This document shows positions 4,966-5,171 of a stretch of DNA of 5,171 bases, in pieces. Each line of letters begins with the position of its first letter. Position 1 is the first letter of the stretch. This DNA comes from Bauldia sp. (GTDB lineage: Bacteria > Pseudomonadota > Alphaproteobacteria > Rhizobiales > Kaistiaceae). Below the pieces are notes generated by a model. That model searched no databases and had not been told where the DNA came from. It saw only the letters and a list, made by a program, of their open reading frames with translations. The position numbers were made by a program, and so were the translations under genes. The DNA lies in NCBI GenBank assembly GCA_020442095.1, contig JAGRKY010000558.1:1-5171 (forward strand). Direction: 5' to 3'.

Positions 4966-5171
4966 GTGACGGAGTCTGAGTCGGCACATGCCGCGGGCGT
5001 GACATCGCTGCGCCCGGCGGAAAATGGCCGGGCGCCGGTACCTGTTCTCGAAATGCGGAACATCGCCAAGCGCTTCGACGCCACCCAGGCGCTCGAGGAT
5101 GTCTCGCTGACGCTCTATCCCGGCGAGGTCCATGCGCTGCTCGGCGAGAATGGCGCCGGCAAGTCGACCCT
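4966..5171 (+). CDS. Sugar ABC-transporter ATP-binding protein, N-terminal part (3' end outside window)
   Basis: The first 68 residues of an ABC ATPase, cut by the window edge. After a polar N-terminal extension of about 26 residues comes [20 protein letters not shown], the usual first strands of the nucleotide-binding domain with the aromatic A-loop position (Phe) that stacks on adenine. Then follows [16 protein letters not shown], where residues 60-68 form Walker A with Lys66. The wording [15 protein letters not shown] is typical of RbsA/MglA/XylG-type ATPases of the CUT2 class. These are about 500 residues long with two fused ATPase domains and import ribose, galactose, xylose or related sugars with a periplasmic binding protein and a permease. 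Those partners would be expected downstream. The start is GTG 4966, set by AGGGAGG 8 nt upstream. The gene is divergent from the GMC oxidoreductase. Subfamily assignment rests on a short stretch; the exact sugar cannot be told. Confidence 0.93.
   Translation, partial: MTESESAHAAGVTSLRPAENGRAPVPVLEMRNIAKRFDATQALEDVSLTLYPGEVHALLGENGAGKST

Noticed and set aside
4702..5133. Open frame of 143 codons on the minus strand across the control region
   Set aside because: It overlaps the promoter, ribosome binding site and start of the ABC ATPase, and has no ribosome binding site or family motif of its own.
1..5171. GTCGAC at 1-6 and 5163-5168, considered as a sign of a cloned fragment or flanking repeat
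   Set aside because: The hexamer is common at this GC content, also occurs inside at about 203, and both end copies are within coding sequence.

Overview
The window is a GC-rich stretch of a bacterial chromosome or large replicon. Codon use, family content and the palindromic intergenic repeat at 1570-1610 suggest an alphaproteobacterium, most likely of the Hyphomicrobiales (Rhizobiales) type. That placement is inference from style, not from a marker gene. It reads mainly as part of a sugar or sugar-acid catabolism and uptake locus, interrupted by two envelope-related genes. No RNA gene, insertion sequence, phage gene or CRISPR array was seen.

Layout. (1) 1-510, plus strand: the C-terminal part of an enolase-superfamily, mandelate-racemase-type sugar-acid dehydratase, cut by the window edge. 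(2) 528-1538, plus: a GntR/FCD transcriptional regulator 17 bp downstream, probably in the same operon. It appears to carry two consecutive winged-helix domains instead of one. (3) 1539-1751: an intergenic gap with an imperfect palindromic repeat and a second GC-rich hairpin. (4) 1752-2444, plus: a secreted alpha/beta-hydrolase (lipase/esterase-like). (5) 2469-2927, minus: a short single-domain PqiA-like membrane protein, convergent with the hydrolase across a hairpin terminator. (6) 3049-4569, minus: a complete GMC-family FAD oxidoreductase followed by a 9-bp-stem terminator-like hairpin. (7) 4570-4965: a 396-bp divergent control region, clearly AT-richer than the genes. It holds a good sigma70-like promoter and a repeated motif set. 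(8) 4966 to the end, plus: the start of a sugar ABC-transporter ATPase (RbsA/MglA/XylG type), cut just after Walker A.

How the parts may work together: the ABC ATPase would power uptake of a sugar or polyol. The GMC enzyme could oxidise it to a lactone, ketone or acid, and the dehydratase could convert a sugar acid to a 2-keto-3-deoxy acid. The FCD regulator would sense a carboxylate in this route. This is inference from families and proximity; no substrate can be read from the sequence. The hydrolase and PqiA-like genes have no obvious place in such a pathway.

Nothing here is clearly a new biological system. The points most worth a second look are the tandem winged-helix regulator and the motif block (CGTTTC, TAGTCGC, AAGTCGC) that occurs in the same order near both ends of the divergent control region.
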